From the NCBI RefSeq assembly GCF_017603825.1, contig NZ_CP072014.1:2418001-2482000 (forward strand): DNA of 64,000 bases. Reading direction: 5' to 3'. Origin of the DNA: Arthrobacter crystallopoietes (GTDB taxonomy: Bacteria > Actinomycetota > Actinomycetes > Actinomycetales > Micrococcaceae). Under the pieces are notes generated by a model, which was not told the origin of the DNA, did not search any database, and saw only the letters and a list, made by a program, of their open reading frames with translations. Shown here one piece after another: positions 51,161 to 60,558 of the stretch; position 1 is the stretch's first letter; each line of letters opens with the position of its first letter. The position numbers were made by a program, and so were the translations under genes.

Positions 51161-52800
51161 AGAACCAGGGTGTCTTCGGGCTGGTCCAGGTCGATGCCAA
51201 AAAGTTCGCTGAGGCGCCGTAGACGATAGCGCAGGGTGTTCTGGTGCAGCGAAAGCGCGGCGGCAGTTTTGGCGGAGTCACGGGAGAAATCGAGGTAGGT
51301 ACGCAGCGTCGTGGCGTACTCGGTGCCGGATTTGGCATCGAACTCCAGCATCCTCGTTGCGGCCGGGGACATGAGACGCGGGGTTTTCCGGAACTGTGCC
51401 GCGAGCTCAAGTAGGGTCAGGCGGCTGCGTACTTCCTGGGCGCTGGCGTAGGCACCGACGCTACGGCCTGAAGCGAGCATCAACAGGACGAGGTCTGCGT
51501 CATGCCGTGAACGGCTGATGCCAGCGACGGTCGCCGTCGCAGAGCCGGTCGACGCCCGAAGCCGGACCGGCAGGGTGGCGGCGGACCGCTCAATCAGCCG
51601 GCGTGCCAGAGTCTCGATGGAGTTGAGGGCTGAGGCAGCGGCGTCGGTGAAAAGGGCGTAGATGGTGGTGCCGATGAGTACGCAGTGGGCGCCTTGCCGG
51701 TAGGACTCACATTGTGTGGTGACAAGGTCTACGATGCGGAGCAGGGAGATTTCGTCGGTTTGCCTGAGTTCCGGTTGGAAAGCGGCGACGACGAAGGGGC
51801 CAGACGGCTTCAGCCCGAGCTGTTCCGCAATGAGTTGGACGTCGTCGCCGCCTTCGAGGAGCCGGCGGAGGAGTTCTGCCCGTTGCTGCCGGGCGAGATC
51901 GTTGGCGCTGCGGGCACGCAACATGTGCAGGGCGGCGATATCGGCGGCGCGCTCCAGTGCCTGCTCCGCGTCGGAATCCAGGTCTCCGTCAGCGTCGACA
52001 ACCCAGATGGAACCCAGCGGTTGATTCCCTGCCCGGACGGCGATAGCCAAACGGTCCAATGCGGTGCCGATCCCCTTGATATGCACTGCGCCGCGAGATT
52101 GGAACACGGAGGCGTACTGCTCGGCGTTTTCCGGCAGGTAGGGAACTTGTCGCCCCAGGATTCCGTTCCGTCGGTCCTCGTCGATGGGCTGGTCGGGGAG
52201 GGCCGAGTAGGCCAGTACCTGTTCCTGGAGATTTTCGATGGTGGTGGCGCCGCCGACCATGGCTGCGATGGCATTGGCCAAGGCAAACAGGTCACCTGCC
52301 CCCAACGGCGAGGGCGACCTGCTGGTTTCTGCCGCGGTACTCAGCGCCGATTCCAGGAGGGCGTAGAGCTGCCGCCAGCCGACGGCGTCGTCCACCACCA
52401 GCAGCGCGATGCCGGCTTCGACGGCAGTATCGACGAGTTCGTCGATGTTCTGGGAGAGCTGCTTCAAGACGACGGCGCCGAAACCAGCGCTCGCGGCGCT
52501 CCGGACGACGTCGTTAGTTCTTGGATCTGCGGGATGGAGGCCGATCCCAAGCAGGATTTCTCCACGGAATCCTTCGAGGGGTGCGAGCGAATCGTAGAGA
52601 GCCGGGCTGGTTAGGGACAACTTGGGGGCGTTGCCGTACGAACGGACTAGCAGCCCGGAACGCTCCAATACTTGCAGGAGGTCGGACAAGTCGATGCTGT
52701 CCGGGGTTTTCGCGAGGGTGGCCACCACGTGCACATTACCTGGGGTATGTGCTGGGCCACAAGACAAACCCTCAAGGTTGGTGCCGGGCACTGAAGTCAT
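51127..52800 (-). CDS. PucR-family transcriptional regulator of the amino-acid locus
   Basis: 557 residues. A PucR-type N-terminal ligand domain (LSDLLQVLERSGLLVRSYGNAPKL, LGIGLHPADPRTNDVVRSAASAGFGAVVLK) is followed by a GAF-like middle part, a degenerate GGDEF/CdaR region and a C-terminal HTH_30 (TTLRTYLDFSRDSAKTAAALSLHQNTLRYRLRRLSELFGIDL). Its start is 29 bases from the start of the GNAT gene on the other strand, so it almost certainly controls the adjacent acyltransferase/ABC operon. PucR-type proteins commonly answer to nitrogen compounds; the ligand here is unknown. Confidence 0.9.
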   Translation of the reverse strand: MTSVPGTNLEGLSCGPAHTPGNVHVVATLAKTPDSIDLSDLLQVLERSGLLVRSYGNAPKLSLTSPALYDSLAPLEGFRGEILLGIGLHPADPRTNDVVRSAASAGFGAVVLKQLSQNIDELVDTAVEAGIALLVVDDAVGWRQLYALLESALSTAAETSRSPSPLGAGDLFALANAIAAMVGGATTIENLQEQVLAYSALPDQPIDEDRRNGILGRQVPYLPENAEQYASVFQSRGAVHIKGIGTALDRLAIAVRAGNQPLGSIWVVDADGDLDSDAEQALERAADIAALHMLRARSANDLARQQRAELLRRLLEGGDDVQLIAEQLGLKPSGPFVVAAFQPELRQTDEISLLRIVDLVTTQCESYRQGAHCVLIGTTIYALFTDAAASALNSIETLARRLIERSAATLPVRLRASTGSATATVAGISRSRHDADLVLLMLASGRSVGAYASAQEVRSRLTLLELAAQFRKTPRLMSPAATRMLEFDAKSGTEYATTLRTYLDFSRDSAKTAAALSLHQNTLRYRLRRLSELFGIDLDQPEDTLVLWLSLHLHELL

Positions 52801-52829
52801 GACGCCTTACTTCAGACCATAGTTGAGCC

Positions 52830-53696
52830 ATGTCACTTACAGTTGAAGCTAGCCCGGCAGCACCGCACGCCGAGGAAGCGGCGGCCACTGCCGCCGCTAG
52901 AGCCGGCGTCCGGGTCGTCGATGAACACGATCGGGAAAGACTCCGGGACGTTGAAGAGTTGCTCATCTCCATCTGGGGAATGTCTCCCCACGGTGCGCCC
53001 GTTCCCTTCGATCTCCTGCGAAGCATCTCCCACGCCGGCTGCAATGTTTCCGCCGCCTACAGGACGGATGGCGTGCTGTGCGGCGCTGCTGTTGGCATCG
53101 TCTCCCCGGGAGGGAGAACAACCTATTCGCTGATCGCCGGCGTCCTGCCCGGCACGGCTGATAAGGGCGTCGGTTTCGCCCTCAAACAACACCAGCGCGC
53201 CTGGTCCCTGGCCCGCGGCATCGACACGATGACGTGGACCTTCGACCCTCTGGTCAGCCGGAATGCCCGCTTCAACCTCACGAAACTTGGTGCCCACGCC
53301 ACGGAATATGCCCGCGATTTCTACGGCGAAATGCAGGACGACATCAACGCCAACGATGAAAGCGACCGGCTCGTCGCCGTCTGGCCGCTGACCTCCACCC
53401 GAAGCATCAACTGCAGCGAAGGCTCAGTCGAAGAACCGCAGCTGCCCGAAGCGGACCTGGTCAGCATCCTCGAATACGGGCCCGACTCCGGACCACTGCT
53501 CCGCGAAACCCCGGGCAACCTCTGGTGCCGTGCACCGCAGGACATCGTCGCCTTGCGTGCCGCGAATCCCGGTGAAGCCAGCCAATGGCGGTTGACGATC
53601 CGCGGGATCTTCGAATCCGCCTTCGCCTCCGGCTACCGCGCCACCGGAGTCACCCGGACCGGCTGGTACCGGCTGTCCAAAACCAGCCAGGCCTGA
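52830..53696 (+). CDS. GNAT-superfamily N-acyltransferase (COG3375-like)
   Basis: 288 residues, a two-part GNAT protein. Visible: N-terminal helix and strand RVVDEHDRERLRDVEELLISIWG, CNVSAAYRTDGVLCGAAVGIVSP, then the acyl-CoA-binding loop region VLPGTADKGVGFALKQHQRAWSLARGI and TMTWTFDPLVSRNARFNLTKLGAHATEYARDFYGEM, characteristic of the COG3375 predicted acetyltransferases. Relatives are often encoded beside enolase-superfamily N-acyl-amino-acid racemases, and one such is encoded downstream here. Likely N-acylates (for example succinylates) an imported amino acid. First gene of the forward operon, divergent from the PucR gene. Confidence 0.8.
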   Translation: MSLTVEASPAAPHAEEAAATAAARAGVRVVDEHDRERLRDVEELLISIWGMSPHGAPVPFDLLRSISHAGCNVSAAYRTDGVLCGAAVGIVSPGGRTTYSLIAGVLPGTADKGVGFALKQHQRAWSLARGIDTMTWTFDPLVSRNARFNLTKLGAHATEYARDFYGEMQDDINANDESDRLVAVWPLTSTRSINCSEGSVEEPQLPEADLVSILEYGPDSGPLLRETPGNLWCRAPQDIVALRAANPGEASQWRLTIRGIFESAFASGYRATGVTRTGWYRLSKTSQA

Positions 53697-53722
53697 CCTA
53701 CACCCAACACCAGGAGTAAACA

Positions 53723-54664
53723 ATGCGCCACAAAAATCGAGCAGTTTCCGTGCGCCACGTCCTCGGCGTCGCAAGCCTGAGCCTCCTCGTCGGACTCACC
53801 GGGTGTGCAGGAGGAGCCGCGCCGGCCGCGGAGCCGCAGCCAATCTCCACGGCCAACATCGACCCCGCCGCCGCAGCGGCCCTGCCGGAGGAATACAAAT
53901 CGGCCGGAGTGATAAAGGTGGCATCGGACATTCCCTATCCGCCGCTGGAGATGTTCGATGAAAACCAGCAACTCACGGGCCTGGACTACGACCTTGCCCA
54001 GGCGATGGGCGCCAAGCTCGGCGTGCGGCTGGAACTGCAGACGCAGGCGTTCGACAGCATCATTCCGTCCCTGCAGTCCGGCAAGAACGACATCATCATG
54101 TCCGGCATGAACGACACGGTTGAGCGGCAGGAGACCCTGGACTTCGTGGATTACCTCCACGCCGGATTCTCCATCCTGGTCCCGGAGGGCAATCCGGAGA
54201 GCATCACCACCGTTCTCGATCTATGTGGCAAGAACGTGGCCGTGCAGAAGGCGACAGTGCAGGGGGAGATCCTCCGCAGCTACGACCAGCAGTGCAAGGA
54301 CAAGGGCTCCGAGCCTGTGAACGTTGCCGAGCTCCCCCTGGAAACCGATGTGCAGACAGCCGTCCGCTCCGGCAAGGCCTCCGCCGACGTCGTCGATTCA
54401 GCGGTGGCAGCCTATGCCGCGAAGACCGCTGGGGACGGCAAGATCTTCGACATCGTGAAGGACCCCGCGAATCCGGCCGGCTACAACCCCGTCTACACCG
54501 GGATCGGCATCCTCAAGGAGGACAAGGAACTGAGCCAGGCCATCCTCGCAGCCCTCGAGGCGGTCATCGCCGACGGCACCTATGACGAGATCCTGGCGAA
54601 GTACGACCTGTCCGATTACACGGTAAAGGAAACCGGGCTCAACTTGGGCGGAACCAAACCATGA
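53723..54664 (+). CDS. Amino-acid ABC transporter binding lipoprotein (system 1)
   Basis: 313 residues. Signal peptide with lipobox G-L-T-G-C, then a type II periplasmic-binding fold of the polar-amino-acid group: IKVASDIPYPPLEMFDENQQLTGLDYDLAQAMGAKLG, IIPSLQSGKNDIIMSGMNDTVERQETLDFVDY, NVAVQKATVQGEILRSY and VQTAVRSGKASADVVDSAVA. AGGAG is seven bases before the ATG. Four-base overlap with the permease gene. Ligand not deducible; D- or L-amino acid or an N-acyl derivative is possible. Confidence 0.9.
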   Translation: MRHKNRAVSVRHVLGVASLSLLVGLTGCAGGAAPAAEPQPISTANIDPAAAAALPEEYKSAGVIKVASDIPYPPLEMFDENQQLTGLDYDLAQAMGAKLGVRLELQTQAFDSIIPSLQSGKNDIIMSGMNDTVERQETLDFVDYLHAGFSILVPEGNPESITTVLDLCGKNVAVQKATVQGEILRSYDQQCKDKGSEPVNVAELPLETDVQTAVRSGKASADVVDSAVAAYAAKTAGDGKIFDIVKDPANPAGYNPVYTGIGILKEDKELSQAILAALEAVIADGTYDEILAKYDLSDYTVKETGLNLGGTKP

Positions 54665-55641
54665 AGCCGGTGAGCACCCTCCCCACCCCGCATGTTGGAG
54701 AAACGGGGAACACCACCGCCAGCACAGCTGACGACGTCGTCGCTGTTCCGTTGCGGCATCCGTGGCGGTGGATCGTTGCGGGGGCACTGGCCCTGGGGTT
54801 TGTCGCCCTCTTCTCGTCCCTGTGGACCAACCCCAATATCGACCACGCCACCATCGGCAGCTACGTTTTCCACCCGCGGATCCTCAGCGGAATCGGCCTC
54901 ACCCTGGTGGTGACCGTTGTTTCCATGCTCGTCTCCACGGTCCTCGGCGTGCTGCTGGCGGTGATGCGCCTGTCGAAGAACCCGGTGATGAATGCCTTCG
55001 CCTGGTTCTACGTCTGGGTATTCCGCGGTACCCCGCTGCTGATCCAGATCGTCTTTTGGGGATACCTGGGGCTGCTGTATTCGCAGATATCCCTGGGCGT
55101 CCCGTTCACGGACTTCACGGTGTTCTCGGTAGACACCAACACGCTGGTACCGGCATTCACCGCCGGGCTGCTGGCCATGACTCTGAACCAGGCGGCGTAT
55201 TCGGCGGAGATCATCCGGGGCGGGCTGGTTTCGGTGGATGCGGGCCAGCATGAGGCCGCGGCCTCGCTCGGAATGTCTCCGGCATTCACCCTCTTCCGGG
55301 TGGTGCTGCCTCAGGCGATGCGCGTGATCATTCCGCCGATGGGCAACGAAACCATCTCGATGCTGAAGAACACGTCCCTGCTGTCCGTCATCGCGGTTCT
55401 TGAGCTCTACACCGTGGCCACCCAGATCTCCTCGCAAAACCTCCGCCAGGTGGAACTGCTCGTCGTCGTTAGTTGCTGGTACTTGTTCCTGACCTCGGTG
55501 CTGTCCGTGCCGCAGTACTACCTGGAACGGCACTATGGCCGTGGGAATGCGCGCCAAGCGGGCCCCACGCCGTTGGGCCGGATTGTGTCCTCGTTCCGCA
55601 AAGGCAAGCAGCCAGAATCGAAAGGACCGGTCAATGACTGA
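54661..55641 (+). CDS. Amino-acid ABC transporter permease (system 1)
   Basis: 326 residues, HisM/GlnP type with five or six membrane helices. Hallmarks: VFRGTPLLIQIVFWGYLGLLY, TLNQAAYSAEIIRGGLVSVDAGQHEAAASLGMSPAFTLFRVVLPQAMRVIIPPMGNETISMLKNTSL (the EAA coupling loop). A charged N-terminal tail of about 35 residues precedes the first helix. Start overlaps the binding-protein stop; the ATPase gene overlaps its end by eight bases. Confidence 0.9.
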   Translation: MKPVSTLPTPHVGETGNTTASTADDVVAVPLRHPWRWIVAGALALGFVALFSSLWTNPNIDHATIGSYVFHPRILSGIGLTLVVTVVSMLVSTVLGVLLAVMRLSKNPVMNAFAWFYVWVFRGTPLLIQIVFWGYLGLLYSQISLGVPFTDFTVFSVDTNTLVPAFTAGLLAMTLNQAAYSAEIIRGGLVSVDAGQHEAAASLGMSPAFTLFRVVLPQAMRVIIPPMGNETISMLKNTSLLSVIAVLELYTVATQISSQNLRQVELLVVVSCWYLFLTSVLSVPQYYLERHYGRGNARQAGPTPLGRIVSSFRKGKQPESKGPVND

Positions 55642-56443
55642 CGCCCTCGCAACCCAACGGTCCATGCCCGGCTCCGCGGCGACGACACCGCTGCTGGTCG
55701 CAAGCAACGTCCGCAAGCAGTACGGCAGCGTGGAGGTGCTGAAAGGCATCTCGCTGACCGTCAACGCCGGCGAGGTCATGTGCCTCCTGGGCCCCTCCGG
55801 CTCGGGCAAGTCCACGTTCCTGCGCTGCATCAACCATCTGGAAAGGATCGACGGCGGACGCATCTCCGTGGCCGGCGAACTGATCGGCTACGCCCAGCGC
55901 CAGGAGCGGGTTTTCGAAATGAATCCGCGTGAAGTCGCCCGGCAACGCCGCAGCATCGGCATGGTGTTCCAGCGCTTCAACCTGTTCCCGCACATGAGCG
56001 CCCTTGAGAACATCTGGGCCGCTCCCGTGGGAGTGAAGAAGGTGCCGAAGCAGCAGGCGCTCAAGCGCGGAATGGAGTTGCTGGACCGGGTGGGTCTGGC
56101 GCACCTGGCAAAGGCGTATCCGGCGCAGCTTTCTGGCGGCCAGCAGCAGCGGGTCGCGATTGCCCGGGCGCTTGCCATGGACCCCCAGCTGTTGCTGTTC
56201 GACGAGCCAACGAGCGCACTGGACCCAGAGCTTGTCGGCGATGTCCTCGACGTGATGCGGACACTCGCCGCCGACGGGATGACCATGATTGTGGTTACCC
56301 ATGAGATCGGTTTCGCCCGCAGCGCCGCGGACAATGTCGTCTTTATGGATGGCGGCGTGGTGGTGGAATCGGGTGCGCCGGCAGCGGTGTTGGATAACCC
56401 GCAGCATCCGCGGACCATCGCGTTCCTCGACAGCGTCATGTAG
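55634..56443 (+). CDS. Amino-acid ABC transporter ATPase (system 1)
   Basis: 269 residues, GlnQ/HisP type. Walker [11 protein letters not shown]-loop FQRFNLFPHMSALEN, signature [15 protein letters not shown], Walker [16 protein letters not shown]-loop VTHE. Starts at ATG 55634 with AAAGGA eight bases before; a longer frame inside the permease gene is not needed. Completes importer 1. Confidence 0.95.
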   Translation: MTDALATQRSMPGSAATTPLLVASNVRKQYGSVEVLKGISLTVNAGEVMCLLGPSGSGKSTFLRCINHLERIDGGRISVAGELIGYAQRQERVFEMNPREVARQRRSIGMVFQRFNLFPHMSALENIWAAPVGVKKVPKQQALKRGMELLDRVGLAHLAKAYPAQLSGGQQQRVAIARALAMDPQLLLFDEPTSALDPELVGDVLDVMRTLAADGMTMIVVTHEIGFARSAADNVVFMDGGVVVESGAPAAVLDNPQHPRTIAFLDSVM

Positions 56444-56509
56444 CCGGGCCGTGCCTCGAACGTCCGTGACAATCCCATCCCTATCCCTCTCTTGAATTGC
56501 GAGTTCCAA

Positions 56510-57622
56510 ATGAAAATCTCCCGCGCCACCATCGCGCTCATCGATGTTCCGCTGTTGGAACCCTTTGTGGTTTCTTATGCCACCTACGGCTCAATGCCGA
56601 GCATCATCCTGACCCTTGAGACCGACGACGGTTTGGTGGGCTACGGCGAGAGCGTTCCGGATGGACATATCACCGGAGAAACGCCGACCGGAACGGTCGA
56701 AGCCCTCAAGACCGAGTTGGTTCCGGCCATCCTCGGGATGGATCCGCGGGACATCACGGCCATCCATCAGCGGCTCGACCAAGTTCTCAGGGGATGCGGT
56801 GCGGCGAAGGCTGCGGTCGACATTGCCTGTTGGGATCTGGCCGGCAAGGCGGCTGGGCGCCCGATCTACGCACTCTTGGGCGGCCGCAGGGCAGAGCAGC
56901 CGTCGATCGCCAGGGTGATGAGCATCCTGGAGCCTGAAGTGCTCGCCGAACAGGCGGTTCAGGCACGGAGCGAGGGCTACCGGCACCTCAAGATGAAGCT
57001 CGGCAGCGGCGACGGGCAGGATATCGAACGCGTGCGGGCCGTGCGGTCGGCAATTGGGGCCGATCTGGCAATCCGGGTGGACGCGAACCAGGGGTGGGGC
57101 GATCCCGCTACGGCGCGCGTCATGATCCGGGCCCTTGAGCCGTTCGGTATCGATTGGATAGAGCAGCCAATCCTTGCTGACGACATCGATGGATTCCGAT
57201 TGCTCCGCCAGGACACGAGCGCACGGCTCATGGCCGACGAATCCGTGGTGGATGTCGACGATCTGGCACGGTTCGTCCGCGACCGCTCGGTGGACATGGT
57301 CAACCTGAAACTCATGAAGAGCGGGGGCATCACGCCCTGCCACCGTTTGGCGACGCAGGCTGAACTCGGGGGACTCAAAGTGCAGATCGGTTCCATGCTG
57401 GAGACCAGCATCGCTTCGGCTGCAGGGTTCCATCTGGCACTTAGCCACCCCAACATCGTTTCCACTGAACTATCAGGTCCGATGAAATTCGCGAAGGAAC
57501 CGGGGGACCTGCAGTACGTTCTTCCCGACGTCCAGATCACCGAACGCCCCGGCCTCGGCGTCGAGGTGGATACTGACATCCTTGCCGAACTCACCGTGAG
57601 CGAGTGTGATGTGGTCGCGTGA
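56510..57622 (+). CDS. Enolase-superfamily racemase/epimerase (MLE subgroup)
   Basis: 370 residues, capping domain plus TIM barrel. Catalytic set of the muconate-lactonizing-enzyme subgroup: K161-M-K163 (acid/base), metal ligands D191 (VDANQGW), E218 (WIEQP) and D243 (ADES), and second base K267 (VNLKLMKSGG). Two opposed Lys bases are the arrangement of 1,1-proton-transfer enzymes: N-succinylamino-acid racemases, dipeptide epimerases and proline-betaine epimerases. The eighth strand (STELSGPMKF) lacks the D-x-D that marks Ala-Glu epimerases. Its operon with a GNAT enzyme favours N-acyl amino-acid racemisation, as inference. The 5' leader ribosome binding site is weak. Confidence 0.85.
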   Translation: MKISRATIALIDVPLLEPFVVSYATYGSMPSIILTLETDDGLVGYGESVPDGHITGETPTGTVEALKTELVPAILGMDPRDITAIHQRLDQVLRGCGAAKAAVDIACWDLAGKAAGRPIYALLGGRRAEQPSIARVMSILEPEVLAEQAVQARSEGYRHLKMKLGSGDGQDIERVRAVRSAIGADLAIRVDANQGWGDPATARVMIRALEPFGIDWIEQPILADDIDGFRLLRQDTSARLMADESVVDVDDLARFVRDRSVDMVNLKLMKSGGITPCHRLATQAELGGLKVQIGSMLETSIASAAGFHLALSHPNIVSTELSGPMKFAKEPGDLQYVLPDVQITERPGLGVEVDTDILAELTVSECDVVA

Positions 57623-57658
57623 CGAGCCCTCGTCATAAACAGGCAGAACGGGCGGGCC

Positions 57659-57688
57659 GGCGGGTGGTTGCATGGGAAACCACCCGCC
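57659..57688. terminator. 11-bp hairpin between convergent operons
   Basis: Arms 57659-57669 and 57678-57688 (GGCGGGTGGTT with its complement), 8-base loop, between the racemase stop and the reverse ATPase stop. It serves both converging operons. The sequence family CGGGTGGTTGC...AACCACCCG, followed by CGTCGTT, recurs in the hairpin at 63714-63758. Confidence 0.75.
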
Positions 57689-57720
57689 GTCGTTGTTCTC
57701 GAAAATGCTTGCCCCGGGTC

Positions 57721-58479
57721 TCAGGAGACGCGGGCCAGGAAACTCCGGGTCCGCTCGTGCTGCGGGTGGAGCAGGACTTCGTTCGGTGCCCCCTGCTCCA
57801 CGATGACGCCGTTATCCATGAACGCGACCACGTCTGCTACTTCGCGGGCGAATCCCATCTCATGGGTAACCACGATCATCGTCATGCCCGAACGCGCCAG
57901 CTTCTTCATGACCTCCAGCACCTCGCCCACCAGTTCCGGGTCTAGCGCGGACGTCGGCTCGTCGAAGAGCATCACGTCAGGGTCCATGGACAGGGCCCGG
58001 GCGATGGCAACGCGCTGCTGCTGGCCGCCGGAGAGCTGGGACGGATAGTTTCTGACTTTGTCGGCCAAGCCCACCTTGCCCAGCAAATCGCGTGCCTTCG
58101 CCTCCGCCTCGGCCCGTGGGGTCTTGAGCAGCTTCAGCGGGCCGTGCATGACATTCTCCAGCGCAGTCATGTGGCCGAACAGGTTGAAGTTCTGGAAGAC
58201 CATGCCGATTTTCGACCGGCGCTTGTTGATTTCGCTTTGCCGGGCTTCCATCAACTGATCGCCCTTAACGTCATAGCCGATCATCCGTCCGTCCACCAGG
58301 ATGGCGCCGGCCGTGGTCATCTCCAGGTGGTTCACGCAGCGCAGCAGAGTGGATTTGCCGGAACCGGACGGGCCGATCAAGCAGACCACCTGCTGCGGCT
58401 GGACGGTGAGGTTGATGCCTTTGAGTACTTCCACGTCTCCGAAACTTTTGTGGACGTTGAGGAATTCGACGGTTGCCAT
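57721..58479 (-). CDS. Amino-acid ABC transporter ATPase (system 2)
   Basis: 252 residues, GlnQ/HisP type. Walker [10 protein letters not shown], signature [15 protein letters not shown], Walker [15 protein letters not shown]-loop [21 protein letters not shown]. It shares one base with the stop of the permease gene (TGATG). Third gene of the reverse-strand importer 2 (binding protein, permease, ATPase). Confidence 0.95.
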   Translation of the reverse strand: MATVEFLNVHKSFGDVEVLKGINLTVQPQQVVCLIGPSGSGKSTLLRCVNHLEMTTAGAILVDGRMIGYDVKGDQLMEARQSEINKRRSKIGMVFQNFNLFGHMTALENVMHGPLKLLKTPRAEAEAKARDLLGKVGLADKVRNYPSQLSGGQQQRVAIARALSMDPDVMLFDEPTSALDPELVGEVLEVMKKLARSGMTMIVVTHEMGFAREVADVVAFMDNGVIVEQGAPNEVLLHPQHERTRSFLARVS

Positions 58480-59402
58480 CAGCGGGCCGCCTTTCCGGCA
58501 ATGAGGAAGTTGCCTTTCGAATAGCGCTTTTCCAGCTTGCCCTGGAAGTACGTCAGGATGGTGGTGAGGATGATGTACCAGATGCTGGCGACGATCAGCA
58601 GCGGAATCTGGCGCAGGTTCTGGGCGTAGATCTGCTGGGTGTTGTATAGCAGGTCACCCACCCCGATGACGATGACCAGCGAGGTGGTTTTCAGCATGGA
58701 GATCACGTTGTTGCCCACCGGCGGAATGATCACCTTCATGGCCTGCGGAATCACTACGTGCCACAGCGTGGACATCTTGCTGAAGCCCATGGCCCGGCTG
58801 GCTTCAGTCTGGCCATGCGGGACGCTGAGCAGGCCGGCGCGGACGATCTCGGCCATGTAAGCTCCCTCGTTCAGACCGAGGCCGAGGATGGCCGCAGTCA
58901 TGAGGGAAATGACGTCATTGGTGTTCCACTCGACGAAGTTCGGTCCGATGAAGGGGATGCCGATCCCGATCTTCGGGAAGAGTGCCGCGGCGAAGCCCCA
59001 AAAGAGCAGCTGCACCAACAACGGGGTCCCGCGGAAGAACCACACATACGCTCCCGCGACACCGGCTAGGAGCCAGTTATCGCTCATCCGCATGACCGCG
59101 ACCAGCAGCCCGACAACAAACCCGATGGCCATGGCGATGAAAGTCAGCTGCAGCGTGGTCAGCAGACCGCCGAGGATCCTGGTGTCGAAGAAGTACCGGG
59201 CTACCACATCCCAGCCGAAGCCCGGGTTGGTAACCAGCGTGATGCCCGCGATGAGGATGCAGAATGCGACGGCGATGATTGCCACCACCTGCCCGGGCCG
59301 CTTCCGCCTCAGCACCGGTTTACCGGTTAGCGCGAGGTAGTCGATGTCTGTGCCAGGCAACCCGGATGCCGGGGCGGGCTTGCTCGTTCGTTCCATGGTC
59401 AT
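58479..59402 (-). CDS. Amino-acid ABC transporter permease (system 2)
   Basis: 307 residues, HisM/GlnP type. [90 protein letters not shown] hold the EAA loop. The N-terminal 30 residues are polar. The motif arrangement matches importer 1, but the sequence is clearly diverged, so the two systems are not recent copies. Confidence 0.9.
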   Translation of the reverse strand: MTMERTSKPAPASGLPGTDIDYLALTGKPVLRRKRPGQVVAIIAVAFCILIAGITLVTNPGFGWDVVARYFFDTRILGGLLTTLQLTFIAMAIGFVVGLLVAVMRMSDNWLLAGVAGAYVWFFRGTPLLVQLLFWGFAAALFPKIGIGIPFIGPNFVEWNTNDVISLMTAAILGLGLNEGAYMAEIVRAGLLSVPHGQTEASRAMGFSKMSTLWHVVIPQAMKVIIPPVGNNVISMLKTTSLVIVIGVGDLLYNTQQIYAQNLRQIPLLIVASIWYIILTTILTYFQGKLEKRYSKGNFLIAGKAAR

Positions 59403-59436
59403 GATGTCTGGGCCTGGCCTTCCTGATTTGTCCGGC

Positions 59437-60393
59437 TCACTTGGCGGGGTTGATCTGGGACTCTTCCACTGCGGTGTTGCCCAGGCTCCAGGCCTCCATG
59501 ATCTCCGTGTAGGTGCCGTCGGCGATCAACGAGTCGATGGCGGCCTTGAAAGCGTCCGCAAGCTCCTTGTCCTTCTGGTTCACGACGACGCCGGCCAGCG
59601 ATGGTTCGACGAGGATGTCCTCGACGGCGGCGAAGACATCGGGCTGCAGTTGCGAATAGTAGGCGATCAGTGCGCCGTCGGCTGCCATTGCTGACGCTCG
59701 GCCGGTTGCCACTGCCTGGTTCACATTGTCCTGCTGGGGGAGCACCAGCTCTGTAACCTCTTCCTTCCCGGCCTTCTTGCACTCTTCCTGGAAGCTCGGC
59801 AAGACGCTCAGGGCCTGGGTGGTGCCGGTCTGGGCGGCGACCGTCTTGCCGCATAGATCCAGGACCGAAGCGATGCCGTCGGGATTGTCCTTCGTAACCA
59901 TGACCGAGGTGCCCCCTTGCATGTAGCTGACCATGGTGACCCGTTCTTGACGTTCCGGGGTGATGGAGAATGCCGCCCAGGAGGCGTCGTACCGCTCTGC
60001 CTCGATGCCGGCGAGGATGCCGTTGAAATCTCCCTTATTGATCGTGATGTCCAGGCCCATCTTCTTGGCAGCGGCCAGAGCCATGTCCGGTTCCAGTCCG
60101 ACGATGTTGCCCTTGTCGTCGGTGAAGTCAATGGGTGCGTAGGTCGGATCCGTCACCAGCTCCATGGTCCCTTTGTCCTTGAGGTCCTGCGGGACGAGTG
60201 CGCTGACGGCGGGGTCTTCTTCCACGGCCTGCGCCGCCTCCTGGCCGCCTGCGCCCAGCACCGGCCCTGCAGCTTGGCTGGCGCCTTCACCGCCGGACGA
60301 GGCAGCGCTCTCGGAGTTTGTGCAGGCTGTAACACCTGCCATCAACGCGAGTGCGGTGACCGTGAGGCAAGAGTTCCGGAACATCGTGTTCAT
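59437..60393 (-). CDS. Amino-acid ABC transporter binding lipoprotein (system 2)
   Basis: 318 residues. Lipobox G-V-T-A-C, Ala/Gly/Ser spacer, type II binding fold of the polar-amino-acid group: MELVTDPTYAPIDFTDDKGNIVGLEPDMALAAAKKMGLDITINKGDFNGILAGIEAERYDASWAAFSITPERQERVTMVSYM. DASWAAFSITPER corresponds to the ligand-binding S-x-x-x-T region. First gene of the reverse-strand importer, divergent from the TetR gene across 165 bases. Confidence 0.9.
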   Translation of the reverse strand: MNTMFRNSCLTVTALALMAGVTACTNSESAASSGGEGASQAAGPVLGAGGQEAAQAVEEDPAVSALVPQDLKDKGTMELVTDPTYAPIDFTDDKGNIVGLEPDMALAAAKKMGLDITINKGDFNGILAGIEAERYDASWAAFSITPERQERVTMVSYMQGGTSVMVTKDNPDGIASVLDLCGKTVAAQTGTTQALSVLPSFQEECKKAGKEEVTELVLPQQDNVNQAVATGRASAMAADGALIAYYSQLQPDVFAAVEDILVEPSLAGVVVNQKDKELADAFKAAIDSLIADGTYTEIMEAWSLGNTAVEESQINPAK

Positions 60394-60558
60394 GGTGCGC
60401 CTTCCATTGGCGAAGAGTTTAAGAGAAGTGTTGATAACTTCAATATGTTCAACTTATTATTGGAGTGGCACGTATCACTGTCAAGGATTATTTTGAAGAC
60501 ATGCCTGCACGGGACCTCCTGCCGGCCACAGCGGAAGTGCAATCAGAAGGAGTAAGCG
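60394..60558. promoter_or_regulatory. Divergent promoter between importer 2 and TetR gene
   Basis: 165 bases, AT-rich in its first half. An imperfect 20-base palindrome lies at 60436-60455 (AACTTCAATATGTTCAACTT, about 14 of 20 positions symmetric), in the right place for a TetR operator covering the importer promoter. AAGGAG is about eight bases before the TetR GTG start. Confidence 0.5.
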
